DNA of 64,000 bases. Source: Enhydrobacter aerosaccus. GTDB lineage: Bacteria > Pseudomonadota > Alphaproteobacteria > Reyranellales > Reyranellaceae. The notes beneath the pieces were generated by a model. That model had not been told where the DNA came from. It made no database searches and worked only from the letters and a program-made list of their open reading frames with translations. The stretch lies in the NCBI GenBank assembly GCA_903915535.1, contig CAIWTJ010000043.1:85017-149016 (forward strand), read 5' to 3'. A program made the translations under genes and the position numbers. Positions 46,073-54,808 of the stretch are shown here, piece by piece; the first letter of the stretch is position 1; each line of letters opens with the position of its first letter.

Positions 46073-47616
46073 CCGCCAACAAGGCGCCGGGCGTGACGGC
46101 GGGCGAACGCTTCAGGAGCTGGCCCGAGATCCAGGCGAACGCCGCGCGCGCCGCGGGCGGCCTCGCGGCATTGGGTGTGGCCGAGGACGATAGCGTGGCG
46201 CTGATGCTGCGCAACGATTTCGCGACCTTCGAGGTCAACATGGCCGCGGGCCAGCTCGGCGCCTATGCGGTGCCCATCAACTGGCACTTCACGCCGGAAG
46301 AGGCGGGTTACATCCTCGAGGATTGCCGCGCCAAGGTGCTGGTGGCCCACGCGGATCTCTTTGCGCAGATCGCGGCCGGCGTGCCGACCCATGTGAAAGT
46401 GTTCGTCGTGCCGGTGCCGGAAGAGATCGCCTCCGCCTATGGCCTGCCGGCCGACAGGCAGGGTGCGCCCGCAGGCGTCGAGATCTGGGACGCGTTCGTG
46501 GCGAGAAGCGCGCCGAACACGCAGCCGCCCAAGCTGTCGCGCGGCAGCATGATCTACACCTCCGGCACGACGGGGCGGCCGAAGGGCGTGCGCCGGCGTC
46601 CGAGCACACCGGAACTGCAGGCCGCCGCCGCGGCGGAAGTGGGCCGCTACTGGGGGCTGGTGGCCGATCCCTCGATCGTCGTGCTGATGAACGGCCCGAT
46701 GTATCATTCCGCGCCCGCCGCCTACGGCATGGGCAGTGCCCGCCTCGGACTCAACATCGTCCTGCAGCCGCGCTTCGAGGCGGAGGACATGCTGCGCCTG
46801 ATCGGCCAGCACGGGATCACGCACATGCATATCGTGCCCACGATGTTCGTGCGCCTGCTGCGTCTCTCCGACGAGGTGAAGAAGAAGTACGACCTGTCGT
46901 CATTGCGCTGGGTCACGCATGGCGCCGCACCGTGCGCGCCCGAGGTGAAGCGCCAGATGATCGAATGGTGGGGGCCGGTCATCAACGAATACTACGGCGC
47001 GACCGAGACCGGCATCGTGGTCTGGCACACGTCGGCAGAGGCGCTGAAGAAGCCCGGGACGGTGGGGCACGCGGTGCAGGGCGCCGTCCTGCGCATCGTC
47101 GATGCCCAAGGCCGCGACGTGGCGCCAGGCGAGATCGGCGAGATCTACGTGCGCGGGCCGCATCTGTCGGAATTCACCTACAACAACGACGACGCCAAGC
47201 GGCGCGAGGTGGCGCTGGGCGATCTCGTGACCGTGGGCGATGTCGGCTACCAGGACGCCGACGGTTACGTTTTCCTGTGCGATCGCAAACGCGACATGAT
47301 TATCTCGGGTGGGGTGAACATCTATCCGGCCGAGATCGAGGGCGTGCTGATCCAGATGCCCGGCGTGCGGGACTGCGCGGTGTTCGGCATCCCGGACGAG
47401 GAGTTCGGCGAGCAGATCTGCGCCCATGTCGAGCCGCTGGCCGGTGCCGCGCTCGAGGAAGCCTCCGTCCGGGCCTATCTCGGTCAGCACCTGGCGCGCT
47501 ACAAGGTGCCGCGGGTGGTGGAGTTCAGCGCCGCCCTGCCGCGGGAAGATTCCGGCAAGATCTTCAAAAGGAAGCTGCGCGCCCCATATTGGGAGAAGGC
47601 GGGACGGAGTATCTAG
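46069..47616 (+). CDS. Acyl-CoA synthetase (AMP-forming)
   Basis: A 515-residue adenylate-forming enzyme that activates a carboxylic acid to its CoA thioester. P-loop-like motif MIYTSGTTGRPKGVRRRP is at about residues 162-179. The A5 motif YYGATETGIVVWHT (about 307-320) and the hinge DGYVFLCDRKRDMIISGGVNIYP (about 398-420) follow. The catalytic Lys is in EDSGKIFKRKLRAPYW at the end. The nearest known relatives are medium-chain and aryl-CoA ligases; substrate unknown. Coupled to the TetR gene by a 4-base overlap. Confidence 0.92.
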   Translation: MTANKAPGVTAGERFRSWPEIQANAARAAGGLAALGVAEDDSVALMLRNDFATFEVNMAAGQLGAYAVPINWHFTPEEAGYILEDCRAKVLVAHADLFAQIAAGVPTHVKVFVVPVPEEIASAYGLPADRQGAPAGVEIWDAFVARSAPNTQPPKLSRGSMIYTSGTTGRPKGVRRRPSTPELQAAAAAEVGRYWGLVADPSIVVLMNGPMYHSAPAAYGMGSARLGLNIVLQPRFEAEDMLRLIGQHGITHMHIVPTMFVRLLRLSDEVKKKYDLSSLRWVTHGAAPCAPEVKRQMIEWWGPVINEYYGATETGIVVWHTSAEALKKPGTVGHAVQGAVLRIVDAQGRDVAPGEIGEIYVRGPHLSEFTYNNDDAKRREVALGDLVTVGDVGYQDADGYVFLCDRKRDMIISGGVNIYPAEIEGVLIQMPGVRDCAVFGIPDEEFGEQICAHVEPLAGAALEEASVRAYLGQHLARYKVPRVVEFSAALPREDSGKIFKRKLRAPYWEKAGRSI

Positions 47617-47624
47617 AGGGCGCC

Positions 47625-48299
47625 ATGGCCGACGACGATGTCACGCTGTTCGGCAAGCTGAAGAGCAAGCTGATCGACACCAAGCAGAAGTGGGCCGAGG
47701 ACGGCCGCCTGCTCACGGGGAAGACCGCGGCCCACTCGCAGCGCCTGCCGCCCGGCCAACGCGAGGTCGAGACCTGGCCGGTCCTCGATCTCGGCGTCCA
47801 GCCCGAGATCCCGCTCAACGCCTGGCGCCTGTTCGTCGATGGCGAGGTCGAGCAGCCTGCGACCCTGAAGTGGGGCGAGTTCACCGATCTTCCGAAAACC
47901 AGCATCACCACCGACATCCATTGCGTGACGGCGTGGTCGCGCTACGACAACAGGTGGGAAGGCGTCTCGGCGCGCGATTTGATCGCACTGGTCAAGCCCA
48001 AGGCCGACGTCCGGCACGTGATCTTTCACTCCTATGACACCTATACGACCAATGTGCCGCTGGCCGATTTCGCGGCCGAGGATGTGCTTCTGGCCTGGAG
48101 CTGGAACGGCGAGGCGATCAGCCGCGAGCACGGCGGCCCGCTGCGCGTGGTGATTCCCAAGCTCTATTTCTGGAAGAGCGCGAAGTGGATCAAACGCGTG
48201 GAATTTTCGGTACTGGACAAACCGGGCTTCTGGGAAGTACGCGGCTATCACAACTACGGCGATCCCTGGCTCGAGCAACGTTACGACGAGGAGATGTAA
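47625..48299 (+). CDS. Sulfite oxidase-like molybdopterin protein
   Basis: A 224-residue protein with the sulfite oxidase molybdopterin-binding fold only. The N-terminal 40 residues are a charged helical extension (KLKSKLIDTKQKWAEDGRL). The molybdenum-coordinating Cys is in SITTDIHCVTAWSRYDNRW. LYFWKSAKWIKRVEF and GYHNYGDPWLEQRYDEEM close the domain. No signal peptide is seen, and the dimerisation domain of true sulfite oxidase is missing, so it belongs with short YedY-like cytosolic proteins. A glutathione peroxidase gene follows 1 base later. Substrate unknown. Confidence 0.88.
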   Translation: MADDDVTLFGKLKSKLIDTKQKWAEDGRLLTGKTAAHSQRLPPGQREVETWPVLDLGVQPEIPLNAWRLFVDGEVEQPATLKWGEFTDLPKTSITTDIHCVTAWSRYDNRWEGVSARDLIALVKPKADVRHVIFHSYDTYTTNVPLADFAAEDVLLAWSWNGEAISREHGGPLRVVIPKLYFWKSAKWIKRVEFSVLDKPGFWEVRGYHNYGDPWLEQRYDEEM

Positions 48300-48300
48300 G

Positions 48301-48783
48301 ATGGCGTCCGCCCACGATTTCAGCTTCAAAGGCATCGACGGCAAGGAAATCCACCTCAAGGACTACGCCGGCAAGCCGGTGCTGGTCGTCAACGTGGCCT
48401 CGTTCTGCGGGTTCACGCCGCAGTACAGCGAGTTGCAGCAGCTGCACGAGAAGTACGGGCCCAAGGGCCTTGTCGTGCTGGGCGTGCCGTCGAACGACTT
48501 CGGGGCGCAGGAACCCAAGAGCGAAGCCGAGATCAAGAAATTCTGCGAGACCTCGTTCGGCGTCACCTTCCCGATGACCGCCAAGGAAAATGTCGTCGGC
48601 GTCGACGCGCACGGGCTCTACGAGTGGATCTCGGGCCATGCCGGCGAGGCGGTGGCGCCCAAGTGGAACTTCCACAAATTCCTGTTCGACAAGAACGGCC
48701 ACCTGGCGGGCTCGTGGCCCAGCAAGGTCAGCCCGACGTCGAAGGAAATCACGGGCGAAATCGAGACGATGCTGGCCGGCTAG
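48301..48783 (+). CDS. Glutathione peroxidase (cysteine type)
   Basis: Reduces hydroperoxides with thiols. The 160-residue protein has the active Cys in NVASFCGFTPQYSELQQL (residue 38), where animal enzymes have selenocysteine; Gln and Trp partners are in GVPSNDFGAQEP and PKWNFHKFLFDKNG. The resolving Cys is probably in IKKFCETSFGV, so it is likely thioredoxin-dependent. ATG 48301 follows the sulfite-oxidase-like stop by 1 base. A hairpin follows the stop. Confidence 0.95.
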   Translation: MASAHDFSFKGIDGKEIHLKDYAGKPVLVVNVASFCGFTPQYSELQQLHEKYGPKGLVVLGVPSNDFGAQEPKSEAEIKKFCETSFGVTFPMTAKENVVGVDAHGLYEWISGHAGEAVAPKWNFHKFLFDKNGHLAGSWPSKVSPTSKEITGEIETMLAG

Positions 48784-48793
48784 TCGCTCCGGG

Positions 48794-48814
48794 CCACGCA
48801 ACATTCTTGCGTGG
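48794..48814. terminator. Hairpin after the glutathione peroxidase gene
   Basis: CCACGCAA-cattc-TTGCGTGG forms an exact 8-base stem. The 3' side is followed by aggggg, not T, so it is at best a weak terminator. The convergent glycosylase gene ends at 48913. The rest of the 129-base gap is featureless. Confidence 0.4.
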
Positions 48815-48912
48815 AGGGGGTGGCGGAATCCGGTACAAATCGCTGGAAAGCCCCGTGCCATCGGCATCGGAGGTGTCCCAGGATTTCGGTGCACACCGCG
48901 TCAACTTTTCGC

Positions 48913-49557
48913 CTAGAGGGCCGCGCGGACCTTCGTGAAGACGTCGTGGAACATCTCGGTCGTCAGGCGCCCGGTGTTCGTGTTGTAGCGCGAGCAGTGA
49001 TAGCTGTCGGCCAGGAGCATGCCGCCCGGTAGCGTATGCAGTCGCGAGTGAATGAACGGGTAGGCGCCGGCGGGCTTCACCGCTAGCGCGCGCAGCACCT
49101 GGTCGTGCGCGCCCTTGCCCAGCGCCACGATGACCTTGAGTTTGGACATCGCCGCCATCTCGGCCTGCACGAACGGCCGGCATTCGGTGAACTCCATCGG
49201 CAGCGGCTTGTTCTCGGGCGGCAGGCAGCGCACGGCGTTGCAGATGCGCGCGCCGACCAGCGTGAGGCCGTCGTTGGGATCGGCCTTGAACGTGCCCTTG
49301 GCGAAACCGAACTTGAGCAGGGTGGAGTAGAGAAGCTCGCCCGCGTAGTCGCCGGTGAACGGACGGCCGGTGCGATTGGCGCCCTTCATGCCGGGCGCGA
49401 GGCCCACGATCAGCAGCGACGCGTCCAGTCCGCCGAACGAGCGGACCGGCGCGTTGTTCCAGTCGGGATACATGGCCTGCAGCTCGCGGCGGAACGCCAC
49501 GAGCCTGGGGCAGCGCGGACAGTCGAGCGGCGGCTCTTTGAACGCCGGTAAGGCCAC
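48913..49557 (-). CDS. Uracil-DNA glycosylase, family 5 (UDGb)
   Basis: Removes uracil (and some deaminated purines) from DNA. The 214-residue protein has the family-5 signatures VGLAPGMKGANRTGRPFTGD (about residues 51-70), ICNAVRCLPPENKPLPME (about 104-121) and LADSYHCSRYNTNTGRLTTE (about 182-201). The N-terminal CPRCPRL and Cys residues at about 110 and 124 suit a [4Fe-4S] cluster. A family-4 enzyme would lack the last motif. The gene is close behind the NYN-domain gene, 21 bases away. Confidence 0.9.
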   Translation of the reverse strand: MALPAFKEPPLDCPRCPRLVAFRRELQAMYPDWNNAPVRSFGGLDASLLIVGLAPGMKGANRTGRPFTGDYAGELLYSTLLKFGFAKGTFKADPNDGLTLVGARICNAVRCLPPENKPLPMEFTECRPFVQAEMAAMSKLKVIVALGKGAHDQVLRALAVKPAGAYPFIHSRLHTLPGGMLLADSYHCSRYNTNTGRLTTEMFHDVFTKVRAAL

Positions 49558-49578
49558 GAGAGGCGCTATGGGGCCGGC

Positions 49579-50190
49579 TTAGGCCGACGAGCGCATCAGG
49601 TGCTCGGCCGGGGCGTCGTCGGGCTCGGCGGTGACCGGCCGCTGCGGACGCTCCGAGGGGTTGCGTGCGATCAACGGTGCCAGCTCGGACAGCTCGATGA
49701 AGTCGTCGGCCTGGCGGCGCAGTTCGTCGGCCACCATCGGTGGCGAGGACTTGATGGTACTGACCACGGAAACGCGCAGGCCGCGGCGCTGCACGGCCTC
49801 GACCAGGCGGCGGAAGTCGCCGTCGCCGGAGAACAGGATCACGTGGTCGAGGTGCTCGGCCATCTCGAGCACGTCGATGGCGAGCTCGATGTCCATGTTG
49901 CCCTTGATCTTGCGGCGGCCCATGGCGTCGGTGAATTCCTTGGTCGGCTTGGTGACCATGGTGTAGCCGTTGTAGTCCAGCCAATCGATCAGCGGACGGA
50001 TCGGCGAATATTCCTGATCCTCGATCAGTGCGGTGTAGTAATAGGCGCGGACCAGCCGGCCTTTTTCGCGGAAGACCTTGAGGAGGCGGCGGTAGTCGAT
50101 GTCGAAGCCGAGGGAGCGGGCGGCCGAGTAGAGATTGGCGCCGTCGATGAACAGCGCTACGCGCTCGGAGTCGTAAAAATTGCCTTTCAT
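49579..50190 (-). CDS. NYN domain protein (LabA/DUF88 family)
   Basis: A 203-residue protein with the PIN-like NYN fold, a predicted ribonuclease. Acidic metal-binding residues are in VALFIDGANLYSAARSLG (residues 11-28), GRRKIKGNMDIELAIDVLEM (about 91-110) and VILFSGDGDFRRLVEAVQRR (about 117-136). The C-terminal 30 residues are a Pro/Ala-rich tail. The gene is first of a two-gene minus-strand unit with the glycosylase. RNA target unknown. Related proteins include LabA and the human limkain NYN domain. Confidence 0.9.
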   Translation of the reverse strand: MKGNFYDSERVALFIDGANLYSAARSLGFDIDYRRLLKVFREKGRLVRAYYYTALIEDQEYSPIRPLIDWLDYNGYTMVTKPTKEFTDAMGRRKIKGNMDIELAIDVLEMAEHLDHVILFSGDGDFRRLVEAVQRRGLRVSVVSTIKSSPPMVADELRRQADDFIELSELAPLIARNPSERPQRPVTAEPDDAPAEHLMRSSA

Positions 50191-50245
50191 GGCGAAATCC
50201 TTTTTAGCGATATGTTCAGAGGGGTCGAAACTTTTTATTTAGCCG

Positions 50246-50274
50246 TAGGAGCCAACTAGCGCAGACCGCTCCTA
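50246..50274. promoter_or_regulatory. Inverted repeat between divergent NYN and folK genes
   Basis: TAGGAGC (50246-50252) and GCTCCTA (50268-50274) are exact inverted copies 15 bases apart, in an AT-rich 143-base divergent spacer. It could regulate one or both genes. The folK side has a possible -10 TTATAC (50295-50300). Confidence 0.4.
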
Positions 50275-50333
50275 AAGCACGTTAAGTGTAGGCCATTATA
50301 CGAGTGTTCACAAGGGGTTGGAGGAACGTATCT

Positions 50334-50849
50334 GTGGGGCAGGTCCCGGGTGAGTCAATTTACATGGGGTTGGGGGCCAATCTTCCGCACCCCATATATG
50401 GGGCTCCGGTCGATACGCTGAAGGCGGCCCTGGCCGACCTGGACGCCGGCGGGATCGGGATCCGGGCGGTCTCGCCCTGGTACCGGAGCGCCCCCGTGCC
50501 GATATCCGATCAGCCCTGGTACGTGAACGCCGTGGCCAGAATAGCCACCGAACTGCCGCCAGACCGGCTTTTGGAGGCCCTGCACGCCGTCGAGGAGGCT
50601 TTTGGGCGGGTCCGGAGCGAGCCCAATGCCGCCCGGCGGATCGACCTCGATCTCCTGGACTATCGGGGGGAGATTGCCGCGGGAGGCCCCGGCAAGGCGA
50701 CCGTGCCCCATCCCCGGATGGCCACCCGGGCCTTCGTGCTGCGGCCTTTGGCCGATTTGGCGCCGGCCTGGAAGCACCCCGTGACCGGCACGCCGATCGC
50801 GGCCCTTGTCGCGGCCCTGCCGGCGGACCAGACCATCGAAAAGCTCTAA
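50334..50849 (+). CDS. folK: 2-amino-4-hydroxy-6-hydroxymethyldihydropteridine diphosphokinase
   Basis: Pyrophosphorylates hydroxymethyl-dihydropterin for folate synthesis. From GTG 50334 it is 171 residues; GGAGG (50320-50324) stands in front, and an upstream GTG at 50304 lacks one. The core has YMGLGANLP (residues 10-18), YRSAPVPISDQPWYVNAV with the pterin-binding residues, RSEPNAARRIDLDLLDY and the conserved VPHPRMATRAFVLRPLADL. The second Arg-rich ATP motif fits. No folP or folB gene is adjacent. rpoZ follows after 76 bases. Confidence 0.93.
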   Translation: MGQVPGESIYMGLGANLPHPIYGAPVDTLKAALADLDAGGIGIRAVSPWYRSAPVPISDQPWYVNAVARIATELPPDRLLEALHAVEEAFGRVRSEPNAARRIDLDLLDYRGEIAAGGPGKATVPHPRMATRAFVLRPLADLAPAWKHPVTGTPIAALVAALPADQTIEKL

Positions 50850-50853
50850 ATGC

Positions 50854-50881
50854 TTGTCTTTTAAGCTGGGGCGCGTATAAC
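50854..50881 (+). promoter_or_regulatory. Predicted promoter of rpoZ
   Basis: TTGTCT (50854-50859), a 16-base spacer and TATAAC (50876-50881) fit sigma70. A small hairpin gaggt-tttc-acctc (50902-50915) lies in the leader just before the ribosome site and ATG 50926. Confidence 0.55.
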
Positions 50882-50925
50882 CCGCCGCTCCCCGGAATTC
50901 AGAGGTTTTCACCTCAGAGGTACAA

Positions 50926-51288
50926 ATGGCGCGTGTCACCGTTGAAGACTGCATTGTGCAGGTGCCCAACCGCTTCGAACTCGTCCTGTACGCCGCCCAG
51001 CGCGCGCGCGACGTGTCGGCCGGTGCCCAGATCACCGTCGACCGCGACCGCGACAAGAACCCGGTCGTGGCGCTGCGCGAGATCGCCGAGACCAAGCTCG
51101 ACCAGACGGCCCTCAAGGACTCGCTGATCTCGGGCATGCAGAAGCATGCCGATATCGACAAGCCCGAGGAGGTCAACGAGATGGCCGAGCTCGAGCAGGA
51201 GCTCGCCGCGGCGCTGGCCCAGGGTGGCGCGGAAGCCGCCCAGCCCAAGGCGCTGCCGATGGCCGAGGAAGACGACGTTACCGAGTAA
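50926..51288 (+). CDS. rpoZ: RNA polymerase omega subunit
   Basis: Omega promotes RNA polymerase assembly and forms part of the ppGpp site. The 120 residues start [10 protein letters not shown], with the conserved [20 protein letters not shown] (residues 15-34) and VVALREIAE. An acidic extension after about residue 80 ([17 protein letters not shown]) is usual in Alphaproteobacteria. It precedes the (p)ppGpp synthase, the classic order in this class. Confidence 0.95.
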   Translation: MARVTVEDCIVQVPNRFELVLYAAQRARDVSAGAQITVDRDRDKNPVVALREIAETKLDQTALKDSLISGMQKHADIDKPEEVNEMAELEQELAAALAQGGAEAAQPKALPMAEEDDVTE

Positions 51289-51293
51289 ACATT

Positions 51294-51312
51294 AGCAGGG
51301 CTCGGCCCTGCT
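51294..51312. terminator. Strong hairpin between rpoZ and rsh
   Basis: AGCAGGGC-TCG-GCCCTGCT is an exact 8-base GC-rich stem directly after the rpoZ stop. The 3' flank is attcg, without a T-run, so its termination strength is uncertain; it may instead stabilise the rpoZ mRNA end. Confidence 0.45.
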
Positions 51313-51328
51313 ATTCGCGCATTCTGCG

Positions 51329-51367
51329 TGGAGAAGGCGCAATCGTCCCCATATAATGGACGATTGC
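51329..51367 (+). promoter_or_regulatory. Palindromic promoter directly before rsh, apparently leaderless
   Basis: GCAATCGTCC (51339-51348) and GGACGATTGC (51358-51367) are exact inverted copies. The 9-base centre holds a perfect -10 TATAAT (51352-51357). A -35-like TGGAGA (51329-51334) lies 17 bases upstream. Start of transcription would fall at about 51364-51369, and the rsh ATG is at 51369, so the mRNA would have little or no leader. No ribosome site is seen before the ATG. Confidence 0.6.
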
Positions 51368-51368
51368 C

Positions 51369-53552
51369 ATGATTCGTCAGTTCGAACTCGTTGAACGCGT
51401 ACAGTCCTACGATCCGGAAGCGGACGAGGATGCGCTCAACCGCGCCTACGTCTACGGCCTGAAAAAGCACGGCAGCCAGCTGCGTGCTTCGGGCGATCCG
51501 TATTTTTCGCATCCCGTCGAAGTGGCCGGCATCCTGGCCGAGATGAAGCTCGACACCTCGTCGATCGTCACCGGCCTGCTGCACGACACGATCGAGGACA
51601 CCGACGCCACGCGCGACGAGATCGCCGGCATGTTCGGCGAGGACATCGCGCGCCTGGTCGACGGCGTCACCAAGCTCAGCCGGCTGGAAGTCCAGTCCGA
51701 GAGCACCAAGGAAGCCGAGAACCTGCGCAAGCTGGTGCTCGCGATGTCGTCGGACATCCGCGTGCTGCTGGTGAAGCTCGCCGACCGCCTGCACAACATG
51801 CGCACGCTGCATCACATCAAGGAGCCGGCACGCCGCAAGCGCATCGCGCGCGAGACCATGGATCTCTACGCGCCGCTCGCCTCGCGCATCGGCATGGAGC
51901 GGGTGAAGCGCGAACTCGAGGAGCTGGCCTTCGCCGAGCTCAATCCGGATGGCCGCTCCTCCGTGCAGGCGCGCCTCGGGTACCTGAAGGAAAAGGGCGA
52001 CGAGATCGTGCCCCAGGTCGAGGCGCAGTTGACCAAGACCCTGAAGGACGGCGGCCTCGAGGCGCAGGTCTCGGGCCGCGAGAAGACGCCCTATTCGATC
52101 TGGCGCAAGATGCAGCAGAAGAACGTGTCGTTCGAGCAGCTCGCCGACATCATGGCCTTCCGCATCATCGTGGCCGATGTCGCACAGTGCTATCAGGCGC
52201 TGGGGCTGCTGCACGGCGCCTTCCAGGTGCTGCCGCAGCGCTTCAAGGATTATATCTCGGTTCCCAAGCCCAACGGCTATCGCTCGCTGCATACCGGCGT
52301 GATCGGGCCGCTCGGCCAGCGCATCGAGATCCAGATCCGCACCGCCGACATGCAGGACCAGGCCGATCGTGGCGTGGCCGCACACTGGGTTTACAAGGAA
52401 GGCGGGCCGTCGACCGATGCGCCGCAGTATGCGTGGCTGCGCAGCCTGGTCGACATCCTCGACAAGGCGCCCAACGCCGAGGAATTCCTCGAGCACACCA
52501 AGCTCGAGATGTTCCAGGACCAGGTCTTCTGCTTCACGCCCAAGGGCAAGCTGATCGCCCTGCCGCGCGGCGCGACGCCGATCGATTTCGCCTACGCCGT
52601 GCACAGCCAGGTCGGCGACACCTGCGTGGGCGCCAAGATCAACGGGCGCATGCTGCCGCTGCGCACGACCTTGTCGAACGGCGACCAGATCGAGATCGTG
52701 ACCTCGAAGGCGCAGACGCCGTCGCCGACCTGGGAACGTTTCGCCGTCACCGGCAAGGCCAAGGCCGCGATCCGCCGCTTCATCCGCACGCGCCAGCGCG
52801 AGCAGTACATCCAGCTCGGCAAGTCGCTGCTCGACAAGACTTTCCACGAGGAAGGCTACGAGGCGACGGAGAAAGGCCTCGACGGTGTGAAGGCCAACTT
52901 CAAGCACGCGACGACCGACGACCTGATCGCCTCGGTGGGCTCCGGCATCATCGGCGCGCGCGAGGTCATGACGGCGGTCTATCCCGGGCTCAAGCAGCAG
53001 CGCCCCTCCGCACGGGGCGGCGCCGACGTCGTGCCGATCACGCGCGCGCGCAACAAGGCCGCCAAGGCGAGCGAGAACGGCCGTACCGCCGCCGAGAACG
53101 GCCAGATCCCGATCAAGGGTCTCATCCCCGGCATGGCGGTGCACTTCGCGCGCTGCTGCCATCCGCTGCCGGGCGACCGCATCGTGGGCATCATCACCAC
53201 CGGCAAGGGCGTCACGTTGCACACGATCGACTGCGCCACGCTGGAGAGCTTCTCCGATTCGCCCGAGCGCTGGATCGACGTCGGCTGGGACGCCGTCGGC
53301 GAGGACGCGCCGTCCTATACCGGCCGCCTCAAGGTCACTGTCGCCAACCAGCCCGGCAGCCTCTCGAGCCTGTCGACAGTGATCGCACGTCACGAGGGCA
53401 ACATCTCGAACTTGCGTATCGTGAACCGTTCGATGGATTTCTTCGACATGGTGATCGACGTCGAAGTGGCGGACGTGAAGCATCTCGCCGATATCACCGC
53501 CGCCTTGCGCGCGACGCCCGCGATCAACGCGGTCGAACGCGCGCGCAACTAA
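51369..53552 (+). CDS. rsh: Bifunctional (p)ppGpp synthetase/hydrolase
   Basis: Makes and degrades the stringent-response alarmone. The 727-residue protein carries the hydrolase HD domain ([23 protein letters not shown], residues 48-77) and the synthetase domain. The latter includes the [15 protein letters not shown] and [16 protein letters not shown] strands, about residues 290-315. TGS ([18 protein letters not shown], about 383-400), a helical region and a C-terminal ACT domain with [20 protein letters not shown] follow. Start ATG 51369 sits inside the end of a palindromic promoter; no other start fits. pdxJ follows 26 bases later. Confidence 0.96.
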   Translation: MIRQFELVERVQSYDPEADEDALNRAYVYGLKKHGSQLRASGDPYFSHPVEVAGILAEMKLDTSSIVTGLLHDTIEDTDATRDEIAGMFGEDIARLVDGVTKLSRLEVQSESTKEAENLRKLVLAMSSDIRVLLVKLADRLHNMRTLHHIKEPARRKRIARETMDLYAPLASRIGMERVKRELEELAFAELNPDGRSSVQARLGYLKEKGDEIVPQVEAQLTKTLKDGGLEAQVSGREKTPYSIWRKMQQKNVSFEQLADIMAFRIIVADVAQCYQALGLLHGAFQVLPQRFKDYISVPKPNGYRSLHTGVIGPLGQRIEIQIRTADMQDQADRGVAAHWVYKEGGPSTDAPQYAWLRSLVDILDKAPNAEEFLEHTKLEMFQDQVFCFTPKGKLIALPRGATPIDFAYAVHSQVGDTCVGAKINGRMLPLRTTLSNGDQIEIVTSKAQTPSPTWERFAVTGKAKAAIRRFIRTRQREQYIQLGKSLLDKTFHEEGYEATEKGLDGVKANFKHATTDDLIASVGSGIIGAREVMTAVYPGLKQQRPSARGGADVVPITRARNKAAKASENGRTAAENGQIPIKGLIPGMAVHFARCCHPLPGDRIVGIITTGKGVTLHTIDCATLESFSDSPERWIDVGWDAVGEDAPSYTGRLKVTVANQPGSLSSLSTVIARHEGNISNLRIVNRSMDFFDMVIDVEVADVKHLADITAALRATPAINAVERARN

Positions 53553-53578
53553 ACCTGCATCAAGAAGAGAGTAGCCGT

Positions 53579-54325
53579 ATGCCTGCGCTCGTCCCCCTGC
53601 GCCTTGGAGTGAACATCGACCACGTGGCCACCGTGCGCAACGCGCGCGGCGGCAGGCTCCCCGATCCGCTGCGCGCCGCAGCGATCGCGGCGGCGGCCGG
53701 CGCCGACGGCATCACCGCGCACCTGCGCGAGGATCGCCGCCACATCGTCGACGCCGACATCGACGGGCTGATGCGCGAGCTCAAGATCCCGCTCAACTTC
53801 GAGATGGCGGCGACTCCCGAGATGGTGGGCATCGCACTCAAGCATCGCCCGCATGCGGCCTGCATCGTTCCGGAGAAGCGCGAGGAGCGCACGACCGAGG
53901 GCGGGCTCGATGCCGCGGGCCAGCACAATCACCTGAAGCCGATGGTGGCGAAGCTCAGGGACGCCGGCATCCGCGTCTCGCTGTTCATCGAAGCCGATGC
54001 GCGCCAGCTCGAGGCGGCGGTCACGCTCGGGGCGCCCGTGGTCGAATTGCACACCGGCCGGTACTGCGAACTGGGAGGCGCGGCACAGCAGGCGGAACTC
54101 GCGCGGCTGCAAAAGGGCGCGGCGCTCTGCGCCAAGCTCGGGCTCGAGTGCCACATGGGCCACGGCCTCAGCTTCGCCGACGTGGCGCCGATCGCCGCGA
54201 TCCCCGAGGTGCGCGAGCTGAACATCGGGCACTTCCTGGTGGGCGAGGCGATCTTCGTCGGCCTCGAAGCCGCGATCCGCGAGATGCGCCGGATCATGAA
54301 CGAGGCGCGGGGGACGAAAGCGTGA
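53579..54325 (+). CDS. pdxJ: Pyridoxine 5'-phosphate synthase
   Basis: Condenses 1-deoxyxylulose phosphate with 3-amino-2-oxopropyl phosphate in the last step of vitamin B6 synthesis. The 248-residue TIM barrel has [18 protein letters not shown] (residues 8-25), [21 protein letters not shown] and the phosphate-binding HTGRYCEL and [18 protein letters not shown] 53579 follows an AGAG-rich stretch. The stop overlaps the acpS GTG. The order rsh-pdxJ-acpS is usual in the class. Confidence 0.96.
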   Translation: MPALVPLRLGVNIDHVATVRNARGGRLPDPLRAAAIAAAAGADGITAHLREDRRHIVDADIDGLMRELKIPLNFEMAATPEMVGIALKHRPHAACIVPEKREERTTEGGLDAAGQHNHLKPMVAKLRDAGIRVSLFIEADARQLEAAVTLGAPVVELHTGRYCELGGAAQQAELARLQKGAALCAKLGLECHMGHGLSFADVAPIAAIPEVRELNIGHFLVGEAIFVGLEAAIREMRRIMNEARGTKA

Positions 54326-54723
54326 TCCTCGGCATCGGCAACGATCTCTGCGACATAAAGCGAATCGAAAGCTCGCTGGAGCGTTTCGGCGAGCGCTTCA
54401 TCAAGAGAATCTTCACCGAGGTTGAGCAAAGGCGGTCCGAGGGACGCGCCGAACGGGCCGCCAGCTATGCAAAACGCTTCGCGGCAAAGGAGGCATGCTC
54501 CAAGGCGCTGGGCACCGGGCTTCGCCGGGGTGTCTTCTGGCGCGACATGGGCGTGATCAACCTGCGCGGCGGCAAGCCGACGCTGGCGTTGACGGGCGGC
54601 GCGCTTGCCCGGCTGACCGAGATGACGCCGGCCGGCATGACGGCCCAGATCGATCTCACCATGACCGACGAATATCCGCTGGCACAGGCCTTTGTGATCA
54701 TTTCAGCCGTGCCTGCCCCATGA
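54322..54723 (+). CDS. acpS: Holo-[acyl-carrier-protein] synthase
   Basis: Attaches phosphopantetheine from CoA to acyl carrier protein. The 133 residues show [18 protein letters not shown] with the Mg-binding Asp (residue 8), [18 protein letters not shown] with the second acidic ligand Glu, and the C-terminal QAFVIISA strand. GTG 54322 overlaps the pdxJ stop (GTGA). lepB follows after 85 bases, a gap with a TATATG (54784-54789) that may be a -10. Confidence 0.95.
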   Translation: MILGIGNDLCDIKRIESSLERFGERFIKRIFTEVEQRRSEGRAERAASYAKRFAAKEACSKALGTGLRRGVFWRDMGVINLRGGKPTLALTGGALARLTEMTPAGMTAQIDLTMTDEYPLAQAFVIISAVPAP

Positions 54724-54808
54724 CCGATTTTGCAGCGCTCCCATGCCGCGTCGGGGGTGGGAGACAGCCCCTGTTTGCCCTGCTATATGCGCGGCTCGTT
54801 AAACTGGC

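Noticed and set aside
50355..53483. 1042-codon minus-strand open frame opposite folK, rpoZ and rsh
   Set aside because: Antisense to three well-known genes, with low-complexity His/Arg/Asp composition and no recognisable domain.
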